Source: Comamonadaceae bacterium | GTDB lineage: Bacteria > Pseudomonadota > Gammaproteobacteria > Burkholderiales > Burkholderiaceae_C | Direction of reading: 5' to 3' | Assembly (NCBI GenBank): GCA_947450675.1 | Contig: CANFWI010000016.1 | Span: 1-54,788, forward strand | Length of the DNA: 54,788 nucleotides | Shown here: in pieces, positions 1 to 9,243 of the stretch | How positions within the stretch are numbered: the first letter of the stretch is position 1 | Layout: the number at the start of each line of letters is the position of its first letter | Made by a program: the position numbers and the translations under genes | The notes under the pieces: generated by a model | Told to the model about the DNA's origin: nothing | Databases searched by the model: none | What the model saw: the letters and a program-made list of their open reading frames with translations, nothing else

Positions 1-69
1 AAAACGGCTCGCCACACCATCCACCGCCAATGCGCAGACAGCCTCAGGCGCAAAAACAAAATCATGCAT
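1..69 (-). CDS. N-terminus of a fumarylacetoacetate hydrolase (FAH)-family protein, cut by the window edge
   Basis: On the minus strand an ATG at 69 opens a frame that runs off the window after 23 codons. It reads MHDFVFAPEAVCALAVDGVA and ends with SRF. A GGAA ribosome-binding sequence lies six bases upstream. FAH-family hydrolases of this type often begin with a short DFVF..P segment followed by a phenylalanine and then the PVxRIYCVGRNYA block, so the fragment stops just where that block should begin. It is the next gene after the semialdehyde dehydrogenase, on the same strand, and so probably belongs to the aldarate operon. The family call rests on only 23 residues and is tentative. Confidence 0.45.
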   Translation of the reverse strand, partial: MHDFVFAPEAVCALAVDGVASRF

Positions 70-153
70 ACCGATTTCCAACGCCAGAGATTAAAAAGAC
101 GAGACCAAGCAGTCCCCGTGGCAACACCAATAGGTGCGCCTTGGACTGTCAGA

Positions 154-1626
154 TCAGCAAGGTCGGCCGTTGCGCGCCAACAGCCAGGCCGGTGCGTCTT
201 GCAAGGCCACGGGGCGCAAGAAGCGCTCCATCGCCGCATCGCCGACCGAGGTGGTCATCGGCTGAGTCGACGACGGCCACGGGCCGCCGTGCTGCTGCGC
301 AGCGGTGACCGCCACACCCGTCGGCACGCCGGTGAACAGAACCCGCCCGGCAATCGCCATCGCCGCACGCACCAAGGCTTGGTTGTCAGCCGTCGGCGCG
401 TCAACACCCCACAAGGTCACCGTCAGGCTGCCGCCCACAGCGTGCAAGACCTCAAGCGCTTCGGCCACAGAGGCTGCGCGCACGATCAGGCTGGCCGGGC
501 CAAACAACTCTTCCCGCAATTCAGCCTTGGCAATGAAATTGGGCGCATCCACTTCAGCCAAGAAAGGCCGGGGCGCCTCTGGCTTGCCGGCTTCGTGGAG
601 CAGTGGCTTGGCACCGGCCGCTAGCATGTGAGCCACGCCAGAGTCAAAGGCTTGGCGCATGCCGGGCGTCAACATGGCGTGCGGATTTTGTGCCGCCAAA
701 GCCGTGACCAGCTGGCTCACAAATGCATCGGAGGCGGCGTCCTTGATCAAGATAATCACGCCCGGGCTGGTGCAAAACTGACCGCAACCCAGACTGATCG
801 ATCCGGCCAGCAATGTCGCGAGTTCTGCGCCCTTTTCCGCCAGCAGTGCAGGCATTGCCACCACCGGGTTGATCGAGCCGAGTTCGCCATAAAACGGAAT
901 CGGCCGGGGTCGCGCTTGGGCCACCGCCTGCAGCGCTGCGCCACCGCGCGTCGAGCCGGTGAAGGCACCTGCCGCCATGGCGGGGTGCTGCACCAAACGA
1001 ACGCCGACGTCAGAGCCGCCGCCCTGAATAAAACCAATCAGACCGGCGGGCAAGTTCTGTGCACTCAACACTTTTTGTATCAAACCAAAGACCCGGTTTG
1101 ACAACAGCAAATGGCCAGAATGCGCCTTGACCACAACAGGGCAGCCAGCCGCCAAGGCTGACGCGGTGTCGCCGCCCAAAACAGAAAAGGCGAAGGGGAA
1201 ATTGCTGGCTGAAAACATAGCGACAGGTCCCAGCGGCACGCGCTGGCGAACCATCGCCGGATGTCCGGCAGGCGGTGGGCCGGCCACAGCCGGGTCGTCC
1301 ACGCGGTCAAAGGCCAGGCCTTTTTCTGCGATGTCAGCAAAGCGCCGCAACTGAAAAGCGGTGCGATCCAACTCACCATTCAGACGCACCGGGCCAAGCC
1401 CGGTTTCTTCGTCCGCCAAACTCACCAAACCTTCACGGTCGGCTTCGAGTGCGCTGGCCAGTCCGCGCAGCAAGTTGCCGCGTGTCTCGCCCGTGCTGGC
1501 AGCCCAAGCGTCAAAGGCTTGAGCCGCAGCGCTGGCAGCAGCGTCGACTTGTGCGGAGGTGGTGGCCAGCAGGGGAGCACCGAGCGCTTCGCCCGTGCGG
1601 GCTTGGATAGATTGGAGAGTTTTCAT
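154..1626 (-). CDS. 2,5-dioxovalerate (alpha-ketoglutarate semialdehyde) dehydrogenase, NADP-type ALDH
   Basis: The product is a 490-residue aldehyde dehydrogenase. It should oxidise 2-oxoglutarate semialdehyde to 2-oxoglutarate, the last step of oxidative glucarate/galactarate breakdown. The Rossmann-side motif FSASNFPFAFS lies at about residues 138-148, the general-base glutamate in FYGELGS at 248 and the catalytic cysteine in GCGQFCTSPG at 285. FYGELGSINPV in place of the usual ELGGKxP motif is typical of the type III semialdehyde dehydrogenases found in aldarate operons. The gene is 57 bp downstream of the Bug receptor, in one operon with kdgD and gudD, which supports the substrate call. 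The start ATG has only a weak ribosome-binding site. Confidence 0.88.
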   Translation of the reverse strand: MKTLQSIQARTGEALGAPLLATTSAQVDAAASAAAQAFDAWAASTGETRGNLLRGLASALEADREGLVSLADEETGLGPVRLNGELDRTAFQLRRFADIAEKGLAFDRVDDPAVAGPPPAGHPAMVRQRVPLGPVAMFSASNFPFAFSVLGGDTASALAAGCPVVVKAHSGHLLLSNRVFGLIQKVLSAQNLPAGLIGFIQGGGSDVGVRLVQHPAMAAGAFTGSTRGGAALQAVAQARPRPIPFYGELGSINPVVAMPALLAEKGAELATLLAGSISLGCGQFCTSPGVIILIKDAASDAFVSQLVTALAAQNPHAMLTPGMRQAFDSGVAHMLAAGAKPLLHEAGKPEAPRPFLAEVDAPNFIAKAELREELFGPASLIVRAASVAEALEVLHAVGGSLTVTLWGVDAPTADNQALVRAAMAIAGRVLFTGVPTGVAVTAAQQHGGPWPSSTQPMTTSVGDAAMERFLRPVALQDAPAWLLARNGRPC

Positions 1627-1683
1627 GCGGCGTGTGGGTTCAGTGTTGATCGATGCGGTAGCGGTTTTAAAAGTTTTAGCGGC

Positions 1684-2667
1684 TTATTCAGGCTTGATAC
1701 CGGCGGTTTTGATGACGCGTGTCCAAGTCTCAATTTCTTTTTTCACGAAGGCGGTGTAGGGCTTGGAGCCCTGCTCAGGAATGATGAAACCAATCGCGCT
1801 CATGCGTTGCTTGATGGCGTCCGACTTCATAGCCTGTGCAATAGCCGCTTCGAGCTTGTCAACAATCGGTTGCGGCGTGCCTTTGATGGCCGACAGACCC
1901 GACCATGACAGCGCTTCGAAGCCCTTGTAACCCGACTCGGCAATCGTCGGCACATCGGGGTACAGCGGATTACGCTGCGCGCTCGACACAGCAATGGCGC
2001 GCAACTTACCAGCCCGGACATACGGCAAGGCTGCGTCTTGGTTGATGAACATCATCGGGATGGTGCCGCCCAGCAGGTCGGTCAACATCGGGCCGCCGCC
2101 GCGGTACGAAATACCCGTCATGTTGATGCCGGTAGTTTGCTTGAACAACTCCATCGCCATGTGGCCCGAGGCCGCGTGGGTGAAGCCATAGTCCAGCTTG
2201 CCCGGGTTGGCTTTGGCGTAATCGACAACGTCTTTGACAGACTTGTACGGGGTGGCCGGATTCACCACCAAAACGTTCGGGCCGGAGTTGACTTGCGAGA
2301 TGTGGATGAAATCCGTCATCGAGTTGTACTTGATGTTGGGATCCAAACCGTGCGCCACGGCACTTTGACCGACACCGGTCTGGATCAAGGTGTAGCCATC
2401 TGGCGTCATCTTGCTCGCCCTGTCAGTCCCCACGATACCGCCCGCGCCAGCGATGTTGTCGACGATGAAGGGTTGCTTGAGAATCTTGCTGAGCTCATCC
2501 GCCAGCATGCGACCCATGGCATCACTGGTGCCGCCAGGTGGGAACGGCACAATGATTTTTACCGGCTTGGTCGGGTAGTCCGACTGGGCCAAGGCAGCGC
2601 CGCCGGTTGCAAAAAAACTGATGGCGGCACAAGCCAAGGCGGCCAGGGTAAAGCGTTTTGTCAACAT
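1684..2667 (-). CDS. Bug-family (TctC-like) periplasmic solute receptor, aldarate operon
   Basis: This is a 327-residue tripartite tricarboxylate transporter receptor. I start it at ATG 2667 (MLTKRFTLAALACA), nine bases after a GGAGA site. The longer frame to 2712 adds residues that do not look like a signal peptide. A Sec signal ends near AQSDYP. The Bug hallmark FPPGGTSDAMGR near residue 40 forms the carboxylate-binding loop, and KANPGKLDYG follows in the middle. It sits between the lactonase and the semialdehyde dehydrogenase, so glucarate, galactarate or their lactones are the likely ligands. No TctA/TctB membrane genes lie nearby, so it must use a remote permease or act as a sensor. Confidence 0.85.
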   Translation of the reverse strand: MLTKRFTLAALACAAISFFATGGAALAQSDYPTKPVKIIVPFPPGGTSDAMGRMLADELSKILKQPFIVDNIAGAGGIVGTDRASKMTPDGYTLIQTGVGQSAVAHGLDPNIKYNSMTDFIHISQVNSGPNVLVVNPATPYKSVKDVVDYAKANPGKLDYGFTHAASGHMAMELFKQTTGINMTGISYRGGGPMLTDLLGGTIPMMFINQDAALPYVRAGKLRAIAVSSAQRNPLYPDVPTIAESGYKGFEALSWSGLSAIKGTPQPIVDKLEAAIAQAMKSDAIKQRMSAIGFIIPEQGSKPYTAFVKKEIETWTRVIKTAGIKPE

Positions 2668-2698
2668 GATGTCTCCGAAAGAAAAACTGGGTTGAAAA

Positions 2699-3817
2699 TT
2701 AAACCGCGCCATGCGCTTCTACATACAACGCATACAGTGAGTGGCAGCTGGCCATGTACAAACGGTTGCGCTTCGGGCCACCAAATTCAAGATTCGGGCA
2801 GCGTTCAGGCAGCCGAATAAAACCGATCGGTTTGCCAGCTGAATTGAAAATTTTGACACCGTCCATGTCTTCCGACTTGGCCACCGGCAAATGCGCCTTC
2901 ATGTCACCAGGAACGTCTGTGGCTTCGGCCGCGAAAGCACCACTGAAACCCCAGCCGCACCAGAGGTTACCGTCGCGGTCAACGCGAAAGCCATCGAAAG
3001 CACCAGGGCCGTTGGCGTCGATCAACTTGATTTTGTTTGAGCAAGTGCCATCAGCTGCGACGTCGTAGCTCCAAATGCTGCGGTTGGGCGTGCCCTTCCA
3101 CTCAACCACATAGAGCTTTTTCTCGTCAGGCGAAAAAGCCAAACCGTTCGGGTTCACCAAGTCGGTGATGACGGCGGTCAGCTTGCCGTCTTTGGCAATG
3201 CGGTAGACATTGGTGGTGGCTTGCTCTGGCTTGGCGCGCGAACCTTCCCACTCACCATTGATACCGAATATAGGATCAGTGAACCAGATCGTGTCGTCAG
3301 ACTTGACCACGATGTCGTTCGGTGCATTTAGTTTTTTGCCTTCATAGCTGTCAGCCAGCACCGTCATCTTGCCGTTTTTCTCAGTGCGCACAACGCGGCG
3401 TGTCACCGAGTGTTCGCAGGTGATCAAGCGGCCTTGACGGTCACGCGTGTTGCCGTTGGCGTAGTTGACGTTTTCTTTGTGCACCGAGAACTTGTTGGTG
3501 GCTTCATCAAACTTCATCAGACGGTTGTTGGGAATGTCACTCAACAGCAAATAACCTGGCTGACCCGCTTTTTCATTTGGGAAATACACCGGACCTTCAG
3601 CCCAGCGCATGCCTGTGCCGACCTGCTCTACCGTGCTGCTGTAAATGCGGTATTTGGCAAAGCTCGGATCCAAGATCAGCACCGACGGGTCGGGGTAACG
3701 CTGGTTCGGTTTGAAATCAAACGATTGCGCCAGCGCGCCACCACTCAGGGCGGCCAAGCCGGTACTGGCAGCGGCAACAAGAAAGTCGCGGCGGGGTTTG
3801 ATGTTGTTGTTTGTCAT
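2699..3817 (-). CDS. SMP-30/gluconolactonase/LRE-family lactonase, Tat-exported
   Basis: The 372-residue product is a six-bladed propeller lactonase of the SMP-30 family. The N-terminus reads KPRRDFLVAAASTG and ends its signal at AQ, a twin-arginine export signal, so the enzyme should fold in the cytoplasm and work in the periplasm. Family blocks are visible: a metal-ligand glutamate in RWAEGPVYFP, LNAPNDIVVKSDDTIWFTDP in the middle, and NPNGLAFSPDEKKLYV before the last blades. The start ATG follows an AGGAGA site by eight bases. Lying 36 bp after gudD and before the Bug receptor, it probably opens sugar-acid lactones outside the cytoplasm so that the free aldarate can be bound. That role is inferred. 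Confidence 0.83.
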   Translation of the reverse strand: MTNNNIKPRRDFLVAAASTGLAALSGGALAQSFDFKPNQRYPDPSVLILDPSFAKYRIYSSTVEQVGTGMRWAEGPVYFPNEKAGQPGYLLLSDIPNNRLMKFDEATNKFSVHKENVNYANGNTRDRQGRLITCEHSVTRRVVRTEKNGKMTVLADSYEGKKLNAPNDIVVKSDDTIWFTDPIFGINGEWEGSRAKPEQATTNVYRIAKDGKLTAVITDLVNPNGLAFSPDEKKLYVVEWKGTPNRSIWSYDVAADGTCSNKIKLIDANGPGAFDGFRVDRDGNLWCGWGFSGAFAAEATDVPGDMKAHLPVAKSEDMDGVKIFNSAGKPIGFIRLPERCPNLEFGGPKRNRLYMASCHSLYALYVEAHGAV

Positions 3818-3853
3818 GTCTATGTCTCCTATGTCGTTAGTGATTTGATTTCT

Positions 3854-5188
3854 TCAGCGATCCAACGCCGGGCGTTTTGGATTGAAGCTCCAACCCGGAA
3901 TCAGGCTTTGCATGGCCATGGCGTCGTCGCGCGCGCCCAAGCCGTGTTGCTTGTACAAGAGGTGGGCTTTTTCAACCTCGACCATGTCAAGCTCAACACC
4001 CAGCCCCGGTTTTTTAGGCACTTGCACGTGACCCCCGACGATCTGCAAAGGCTCTTTGGTCAGACGCTGACCGTCTTGCCAGATCCAGTGCGTGTCAATG
4101 GCCGTCACCCGACCCGGCGCAGCCGCGCCCACGTGCGTGAACATGGCCAAAGAGATGTCAAAGTGATTGTTCGAATGCGAGCCCCAAGTCAGCCCCCAGT
4201 CACGGCAGGTTTGCGCCACGCGGACTGAGCCAGCCATGGTCCAAAAATGCGGGTCGGCCAATGGAATGTCGACCGACTGCAACGACAAGGCATGACTCAG
4301 TTGCCGCCAGTCAGTCGCAATCATGTTGGTGGCGGTGGGCAGACCGGTGGCGCGCCTGAATTCGGCCATCACCTCGCGGCCTGAAAAACCGTCTTCAGCG
4401 CCGCACGGGTCTTCAGCGTAAGCCACCACACCGCGCAGGTCGCGCATCAACGTGATGGCGTCTTTCAGCAACCAGCCGCCGTTCGGGTCCAGCGTGACGC
4501 GGGCGTGGGGAAAGCGCTCGTGCAAGGCGCACACGGCCTCAATTTCTTCGGCGCCGCGCAAGACGCCGCCTTTGAGTTTGAAGTCGTTGAAACCATAGCG
4601 TTCGCGGGCGGCTTCTGCCTGCCGCACCACGGCCTTGGCGTCCATGGCTTTTTCGTGGCGCAAGCGGAACCAGTCGTTGTCTGCGCCGGGGTCGCTCACG
4701 TAATCCAGTTGGGTCTGGCTGCGGTCACCGACATAAAACAAGTAACCCAGCATTTCCACCGACTCACGCTGCTGGCCTTCGCCCAGCAAGGCCGCCACCG
4801 GCACCCCAAGGTGCTGCCCGAGCAAGTCCAGCAAGGCTGATTCGATGGCGGTGACCGCGTGAATCGTGGTGCGCAAGTCAAAGGTTTGCTGGCCACGCCC
4901 ACCACTGTCTCGGTCAGCGAATTGCTGTTGCACCTGCTGCAAGATGCGCTGGTGCGCGCCGATGGGTTGGCCGACAACCAGTTGCCCGGCATCCTCCAAA
5001 GTCTGCGTGATCTTCTGACCGCCGGGCACTTCGCCCACACCCGTGCGTCCATCGCTGTCGGTCAGGATCAACAGGTTCCGGGTGAAGAACGGGCCATGCG
5101 CCCCGCTCAAATTCAGCAACATGCTGTCGCGGCCGGCGACGGGGATCACGCGCAAAGCGGTGATAACGGGCGTGGGGTGTTTGGACAT
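3854..5188 (-). CDS. gudD: glucarate dehydratase
   Basis: This 444-residue enolase-superfamily enzyme converts D-glucarate (and L-idarate) to 5-dehydro-4-deoxy-D-glucarate. All active-site landmarks are visible: the KxK base pair in FKLKGG (K204, K206), metal ligands D234 in LDPNGG, E259 in AEDPCG and N288 in TNMIAT, then D312 in LADPHF and H338 in GSHSNN. From memory, these are one residue off the numbering of the E. coli enzyme. The start is ATG 5188; a TTG codon just before it lengthens the frame by one residue. The gene begins 20 bp after kdgD ends, so the two are co-transcribed. Confidence 0.95.
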   Translation of the reverse strand: MSKHPTPVITALRVIPVAGRDSMLLNLSGAHGPFFTRNLLILTDSDGRTGVGEVPGGQKITQTLEDAGQLVVGQPIGAHQRILQQVQQQFADRDSGGRGQQTFDLRTTIHAVTAIESALLDLLGQHLGVPVAALLGEGQQRESVEMLGYLFYVGDRSQTQLDYVSDPGADNDWFRLRHEKAMDAKAVVRQAEAARERYGFNDFKLKGGVLRGAEEIEAVCALHERFPHARVTLDPNGGWLLKDAITLMRDLRGVVAYAEDPCGAEDGFSGREVMAEFRRATGLPTATNMIATDWRQLSHALSLQSVDIPLADPHFWTMAGSVRVAQTCRDWGLTWGSHSNNHFDISLAMFTHVGAAAPGRVTAIDTHWIWQDGQRLTKEPLQIVGGHVQVPKKPGLGVELDMVEVEKAHLLYKQHGLGARDDAMAMQSLIPGWSFNPKRPALDR

Positions 5189-5208
5189 CAATCGAGCTCA
5201 GCTTGTGA

Positions 5209-6120
5209 TCACTGAGGGCCAAGCTTTTTGATCAGTGCGGCCAAGGCCTCCATCTCGGCAGGCTTCAAGTCTGTCAGCGGCGCACGCACCGGGCCAGCGT
5301 CATGGCCGACCAGCTTGGCGCCCGCTTTGATGATGCTCACGCCGTAGCCTGCCACCTTGTTACGGATGTCCAAGTAAGGCATGAAAAATTCACGCAGCAA
5401 ATGGTGCTGAGTCGCCAAATCGTCAGCTGCAACAGCGTGGTAAAAATCCATCGCCGTCTTAGGGATGAAGTTGAAGACGGCCGACGAGTACACCGGGGTG
5501 CCGAGTGCTTTGTAAGCGGCGGCATAGACCTCAGCCGTCGGCAGGCCGCCCAAGTAGGCGAAGCGGTCGCCCATCTTCATGTAGATCGACGACATGGTTT
5601 CGATGTCGCCGACGCCGTCTTTGAAGCCAATCAGGTTCGGGCAGCGATCGGCCAAAATAGTCAGCGACTCCGGGGTCAGCTTGCAGACATTTCGGTTGTA
5701 AACAATCACACCGAACTTGACGCTTTTGCAGACCTGCTCAACGTGGGCGATCAAGCCCTCTTGTCCGGCTTCGGTCAGGTAATGCGGCATCAACAAAATG
5801 CCGTGTGCGCCTTGGCGCTCAGCTTCTTGCGCGCACTCGATGGCAAAACGCGTCGGGCCACCAGCGCCCGCAATGATCGGCACGATGCCCTTGCAGGTCT
5901 CGACCGCAGTTTTGATGATGGTTGGGTATTCGTGGCCCGTCAGCGAGAAAAACTCGCCAGTGCCGCCCGCCGCAAACAAGGCCGAAGCTCCGTAGGGCGC
6001 CAGCCACTCCAAACGGGCCGCGTAGCCCTTGGCGTTGAAGTCGCCTTGGGCGTCAAAGTCAGTCACAGGAAACGACAGCAAACCGCTGGACATGATGGTT
6101 TTGAGTTCTTGCGGATTCAT
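5209..6120 (-). CDS. kdgD: 5-dehydro-4-deoxyglucarate dehydratase
   Basis: The 303-residue product belongs to the dihydrodipicolinate synthase/N-acetylneuraminate lyase (TIM barrel) family. It should dehydrate and decarboxylate 5-dehydro-4-deoxyglucarate to 2-oxoglutarate semialdehyde. The family signature [11 protein letters not shown] is at residues 51-60, the catalytic tyrosine in VIVYNRN at 141 and the Schiff-base lysine in IGFKDGVG at 167. It is the first gene of the minus-strand operon. The start ATG follows an AGAAG site, and the promoter with its inverted repeat lies at 6203-6230. Neighbouring gudD and the semialdehyde dehydrogenase make this the decarboxylating enzyme rather than a lysine-pathway DapA. 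Confidence 0.95.
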   Translation of the reverse strand: MNPQELKTIMSSGLLSFPVTDFDAQGDFNAKGYAARLEWLAPYGASALFAAGGTGEFFSLTGHEYPTIIKTAVETCKGIVPIIAGAGGPTRFAIECAQEAERQGAHGILLMPHYLTEAGQEGLIAHVEQVCKSVKFGVIVYNRNVCKLTPESLTILADRCPNLIGFKDGVGDIETMSSIYMKMGDRFAYLGGLPTAEVYAAAYKALGTPVYSSAVFNFIPKTAMDFYHAVAADDLATQHHLLREFFMPYLDIRNKVAGYGVSIIKAGAKLVGHDAGPVRAPLTDLKPAEMEALAALIKKLGPQ

Positions 6121-6202
6121 GGAATGCTTCTTTCAGTGTTGGGACAGAGTTGTGAGGGTGCGACCAAGAATTGACACCAATTCAAGTCATCGTACAACCG
6201 AT

Positions 6203-6230
6203 ATCTTATCTTTGACAGGCGCGCTGTCAA
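6203..6230 (-). promoter_or_regulatory. kdgD operon promoter with overlapping inverted-repeat operator
   Basis: Reading the minus strand, TTGACA (6230-6225) is followed after 16 bases by TAAGAT (6208-6203), a good sigma-70 promoter pointing at kdgD. A perfect inverted repeat with arms TTGACAG and CTGTCAA and a 5-base centre covers 6212-6230. The -35 box is therefore one arm and the spacer holds the other, as expected for a repressor site. The garD promoter has the same layout. The obvious candidate repressor is the GntR protein encoded at 6318. Confidence 0.62.
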
Positions 6231-6317
6231 GCAAATCTTGAAGGCATGGACCTCATGACCCAAGATGTCAGACTCCGGCCTTAAACTGCAAACTAGCTTT
6301 ACTGCACTGCCCCGACC

Positions 6318-7034
6318 ATGAACCAAGCCCTTCTTCAAAACGACAGCAAGGCCACGCTACCGGAGCGAATTTACGCACGCGTGGTCGAGGCTATTCTGCG
6401 CGGCGACTACGCGCCCAGAGGGAAATTACCCACTGAAGGCGAGCTGGCCAGCCAATTTGGCGTGTCCCGGCCGACGGTGCGTGAAGCCCTGTCGCGCTTG
6501 CGCTCAGACGGCATCATTGACTCCAAGCGCGGCTCTGGCAGCTTTGTGATTCGCGCCCCGGGCACGCCGGCCATCCCGCCCACACCGATCAAAAGCTTAG
6601 CCGACATTGAGCGTTACTACGCCTACCGCAGTTGCCTCGAGATGGGTGCGGCTGCGGGTGCAGCGGAGTTTCGGGAAGCCGCCGACTTGACTGCGCTGCG
6701 TGCTGCATTCGACGCTTTACATGCCGCCATGGAGAAAGGCAGGTCAGGTGCCGACGAAGATGTTCAGTTTCATTTGGCCATCGCCCGAGCGTCCCACAAC
6801 CCGTTTTTTGTGACCGCCATCGAGACCAGCGTCGCCCCGATTCGGCAGTTCATTGAACTGGCGCGCCACGTCACTGACAAGAAAAGCGCCGAGCGCGTGC
6901 GCACCACGCAAGCCGAGCACCAAGCGGTCATCGACGCCATCGTGCGCCGGTCTCCGGCCGATGCCGCAGACGCCATCCGCCTGCATGTGCTGAATGCCAA
7001 ACGGCGTATTTTTGAGACTACACCAGCGCCTTGA
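6318..7034 (+). CDS. GntR-family transcriptional regulator, FadR/FCD subfamily
   Basis: This 238-residue regulator has an N-terminal winged helix (about residues 12-80, with GKLPTEGELASQFGVSRPTV and the wing KRGSGSFV). A C-terminal FCD ligand-binding domain follows, with DEDVQFHLAIARASHNPFF near 146-164 and HQAVIDAIVRR plus a late RLHV histidine that would bind metal and ligand. It lies between the divergent kdgD operon and garD. The expected ligand is an aldarate or a pathway intermediate such as 5-dehydro-4-deoxyglucarate. The two inverted repeats at 6212-6230 and 7073-7093 flank the gene and are its likely operators. Confidence 0.9.
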   Translation: MNQALLQNDSKATLPERIYARVVEAILRGDYAPRGKLPTEGELASQFGVSRPTVREALSRLRSDGIIDSKRGSGSFVIRAPGTPAIPPTPIKSLADIERYYAYRSCLEMGAAAGAAEFREAADLTALRAAFDALHAAMEKGRSGADEDVQFHLAIARASHNPFFVTAIETSVAPIRQFIELARHVTDKKSAERVRTTQAEHQAVIDAIVRRSPADAADAIRLHVLNAKRRIFETTPAP

Positions 7035-7071
7035 GCCTGACTGCAAAGGCTCTTGGCACCAATAAAGTTGC

Positions 7072-7099
7072 TTGACAACTTTACAAGTTGTCAGATAAT
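7072..7099 (+). promoter_or_regulatory. garD promoter with overlapping inverted-repeat operator
   Basis: TTGACA (7072-7077), a 16-base spacer and GATAAT (7094-7099) form a strong sigma-70 promoter 42 bases before garD. A perfect inverted repeat, arms TGACAACTT (7073-7081) and AAGTTGTCA (7085-7093) around TAC, uses the -35 box as its left arm and fills the spacer. A protein bound here would exclude RNA polymerase. The kdgD-side promoter repeats this design with the same TTGACA/TGTCA core. Confidence 0.68.
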
Positions 7100-7141
7100 T
7101 ATTTGATCGCGGTCCTGCCCCGCCATCACTCATAAGACGCT

Positions 7142-8728
7142 ATGCCAAACCAAACCACCGCGCCCCAGCCCATCATCATCCGCATGCACGCGCTTGACAA
7201 CGTGGCGATCGTGGCCAATGACGGCGGCCTGCCCGCAGGCACCCAACTGCCCGACGGTCTGCTCTTGGTCAACGCGGTGCCGCAGGGTCATAAGGTCGCG
7301 CTGGTCGACTTGAAAGCCGCAACGCCGGTGCTGCGCTACGGCATCCCGATTGGTTATGCGCTGAAAGACATTCCCGCCGGCAGCTGGGTCCACGAGCGGC
7401 TGCTCGACATGCCGTCGGCCCGTAGCCTCGACAACTTGCCCGTCGCCACCGTCAAGCCGCCGCCCATGGCGCCGCTGGAAGGTTACACCTTTGAAGGCTA
7501 TCGCAACGCCGACGGTTCGGTCGGTACGCGCAACATTCTGGCCATCACGCAAACCGTTCAGTGCGTCGCCGGCGTCACCGACTTTGCCGTGCAACGCATC
7601 AAGGCCGAGCTGCTGCCCCGCTTTCCCAACGTCGACGACGTGGTGGCGCTGGAGCACGGCTACGGCTGCGGCGTGGCGATTGACGCGCCCGACGCCATCA
7701 TCCCGATCCGCACCCTGCGCAACATCAGCCTGAACCCCAACTTTGGCGGCGAAGTGATGGTCGTCAGCTTGGGCTGCGAAAAACTCCAGCCGGAGCGCTT
7801 GCTGCCACCCGGCAGCATCCCGCTGATCGATGTGCGCAGCGGGGCCGGCAACAACGCAGAGGCCAAGCTGGACGTGGTTTGCCTGCAAGACGATGCGCAC
7901 GTCGGCTTCATGTCGATGGTCGAATCCATCCTGCGACAAGCCGAGCAACACCTGCAACGCTTGAACGCCCGCCGCCGTGAAACTGTGCCGGCGTCTGAGC
8001 TGGTGGTCGGCGTGCAATGTGGCGGCAGCGATGCCTTCTCTGGCGTCACGGCCAACCCGGCGGTGGGGTTTTGCACCGACTTGCTGGTCCGTGCCGGCGC
8101 CAGTGTGATGTTTTCAGAAACCACCGAAGTCCGCGACGGCATCGATCAGTTGACCTCACGCGCCACCACACCCGAGGTCGCGCAAGCGATGATCCGCGAG
8201 ATGGCTTGGTACGACGCTTACCTGCAACGCGGCGGTGCAGACCGCAGCGCCAACACGACGCCAGGCAACAAAAAAGGCGGCTTGTCGAACATCGTCGAAA
8301 AAGCCATGGGCTCCATCGTCAAATCGGGCTCGGCCCCCATTGCCAATGTCTTGGCTCCCGGCGAAAAACTCACAGCCAAAGGGCTGACGTACGCCGCCAC
8401 GCCCGCCAGCGACTTCATTTGCGGCACCTTGCAATTGGCCGGCGGCATGAACCTGCATGTTTTCACGACCGGACGTGGTACACCCTACGGCTTGGCGGCG
8501 GTTCCCGTCATCAAAGTCGCCACGCGCAGCGACTTGGCCAAGCGTTGGCATGACCTGATGGACATCAACGCAGGCACCATCGCCACCGGCGAAAAGACCA
8601 TTGAAAACGTCGGCTGGGAGCTTTTTGAGATGATGCTGGAAGTCGCCAGCGGCCGCAAAAAAACCTGGGCCGAACACTGGAAATTGCACAACGCACTGGT
8701 GCTGTTCAACCCGGCCCCCATCACCTGA
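7142..8728 (+). CDS. garD: galactarate dehydratase
   Basis: The 528-residue product is of the UxaA/GarD dehydratase family and should convert galactarate to 5-dehydro-4-deoxyglucarate, feeding the same intermediate as gudD. An N-terminal SAF-like domain (about 1-95, beginning [19 protein letters not shown]) is followed by the catalytic part. Conserved blocks include [40 protein letters not shown] and [11 protein letters not shown]. Length and domain order fit full GarD rather than altronate dehydratase, which is supported by the adjacent glucarate genes. It has its own regulated promoter just upstream and is followed by tspO after 8 bp. Confidence 0.92.
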   Translation: MPNQTTAPQPIIIRMHALDNVAIVANDGGLPAGTQLPDGLLLVNAVPQGHKVALVDLKAATPVLRYGIPIGYALKDIPAGSWVHERLLDMPSARSLDNLPVATVKPPPMAPLEGYTFEGYRNADGSVGTRNILAITQTVQCVAGVTDFAVQRIKAELLPRFPNVDDVVALEHGYGCGVAIDAPDAIIPIRTLRNISLNPNFGGEVMVVSLGCEKLQPERLLPPGSIPLIDVRSGAGNNAEAKLDVVCLQDDAHVGFMSMVESILRQAEQHLQRLNARRRETVPASELVVGVQCGGSDAFSGVTANPAVGFCTDLLVRAGASVMFSETTEVRDGIDQLTSRATTPEVAQAMIREMAWYDAYLQRGGADRSANTTPGNKKGGLSNIVEKAMGSIVKSGSAPIANVLAPGEKLTAKGLTYAATPASDFICGTLQLAGGMNLHVFTTGRGTPYGLAAVPVIKVATRSDLAKRWHDLMDINAGTIATGEKTIENVGWELFEMMLEVASGRKKTWAEHWKLHNALVLFNPAPIT

Positions 8729-8736
8729 AGTCCACC

Positions 8737-9243
8737 ATGAACAACGAGTCACCGCCCACAAAAATCTTCAGCCCTGTTTGGGTCAGCGGTTTAGCGGCGT
8801 TGGGGGTGGCCGTTACGGGGGGTCTGCTGACCGAGATCGGACCTTGGTACAAAAGCTTGGTTCAGCCAGCCTTCAAACCGCCAGATGTGTGGTTTGGCCC
8901 GGTCTGGACAACGATTTTTATATTGGCCGCCGCCTCTGCTGCAGTGGCGTGGAAACAGGCGCCAGACCGAACCAGCCGGTGCTGGTTGGTCGGGCTGTTT
9001 GCGCTGAATGCGGGCCTGAACACGCTTTGGAGCTTGTTGTTCTTCAAACTGCACCGGCCTGACTGGGCCTTGCTTGAAGTCGGCTTTTTGTGGCTCTCCA
9101 TCGCCACACTGATGTGGACGATGAAAAGCTACTCAAGCCGGGCCAGTGCCCTGTTGTGGCCCTATTTGTTGTGGGTGTCGTTCGCGACCGCAATCAACTA
9201 CGCCACCGTGCAACTCAACGGGCCATTCAGCCCTGTATTTTGA
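8737..9243 (+). CDS. tspO: TspO/MBR-family membrane protein
   Basis: The product has 168 residues and five hydrophobic segments, as in tryptophan-rich sensory proteins that bind porphyrins and respond to oxidative stress. Family signatures are visible: WYKSLVQPAFKPPDVWFGPVW at about 38-58, TLWSLLFFKLHRP at about 101-113, and a tryptophan-rich C-terminal helix ending before NYATVQLN. It starts 8 bp after garD and could be read through from that promoter, though no aldarate role is known for the family. Its TGA stop abuts the stop of the convergent HiPIP gene with no base between. Confidence 0.9.
   Translation: MNNESPPTKIFSPVWVSGLAALGVAVTGGLLTEIGPWYKSLVQPAFKPPDVWFGPVWTTIFILAAASAAVAWKQAPDRTSRCWLVGLFALNAGLNTLWSLLFFKLHRPDWALLEVGFLWLSIATLMWTMKSYSSRASALLWPYLLWVSFATAINYATVQLNGPFSPVF

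Noticed and set aside
7130..8017. Long open frame on the minus strand opposite garD
   Set aside because: It is His/Gln/Arg-rich shadow coding opposite a well-supported gene, with no ribosome-binding site or known domain.
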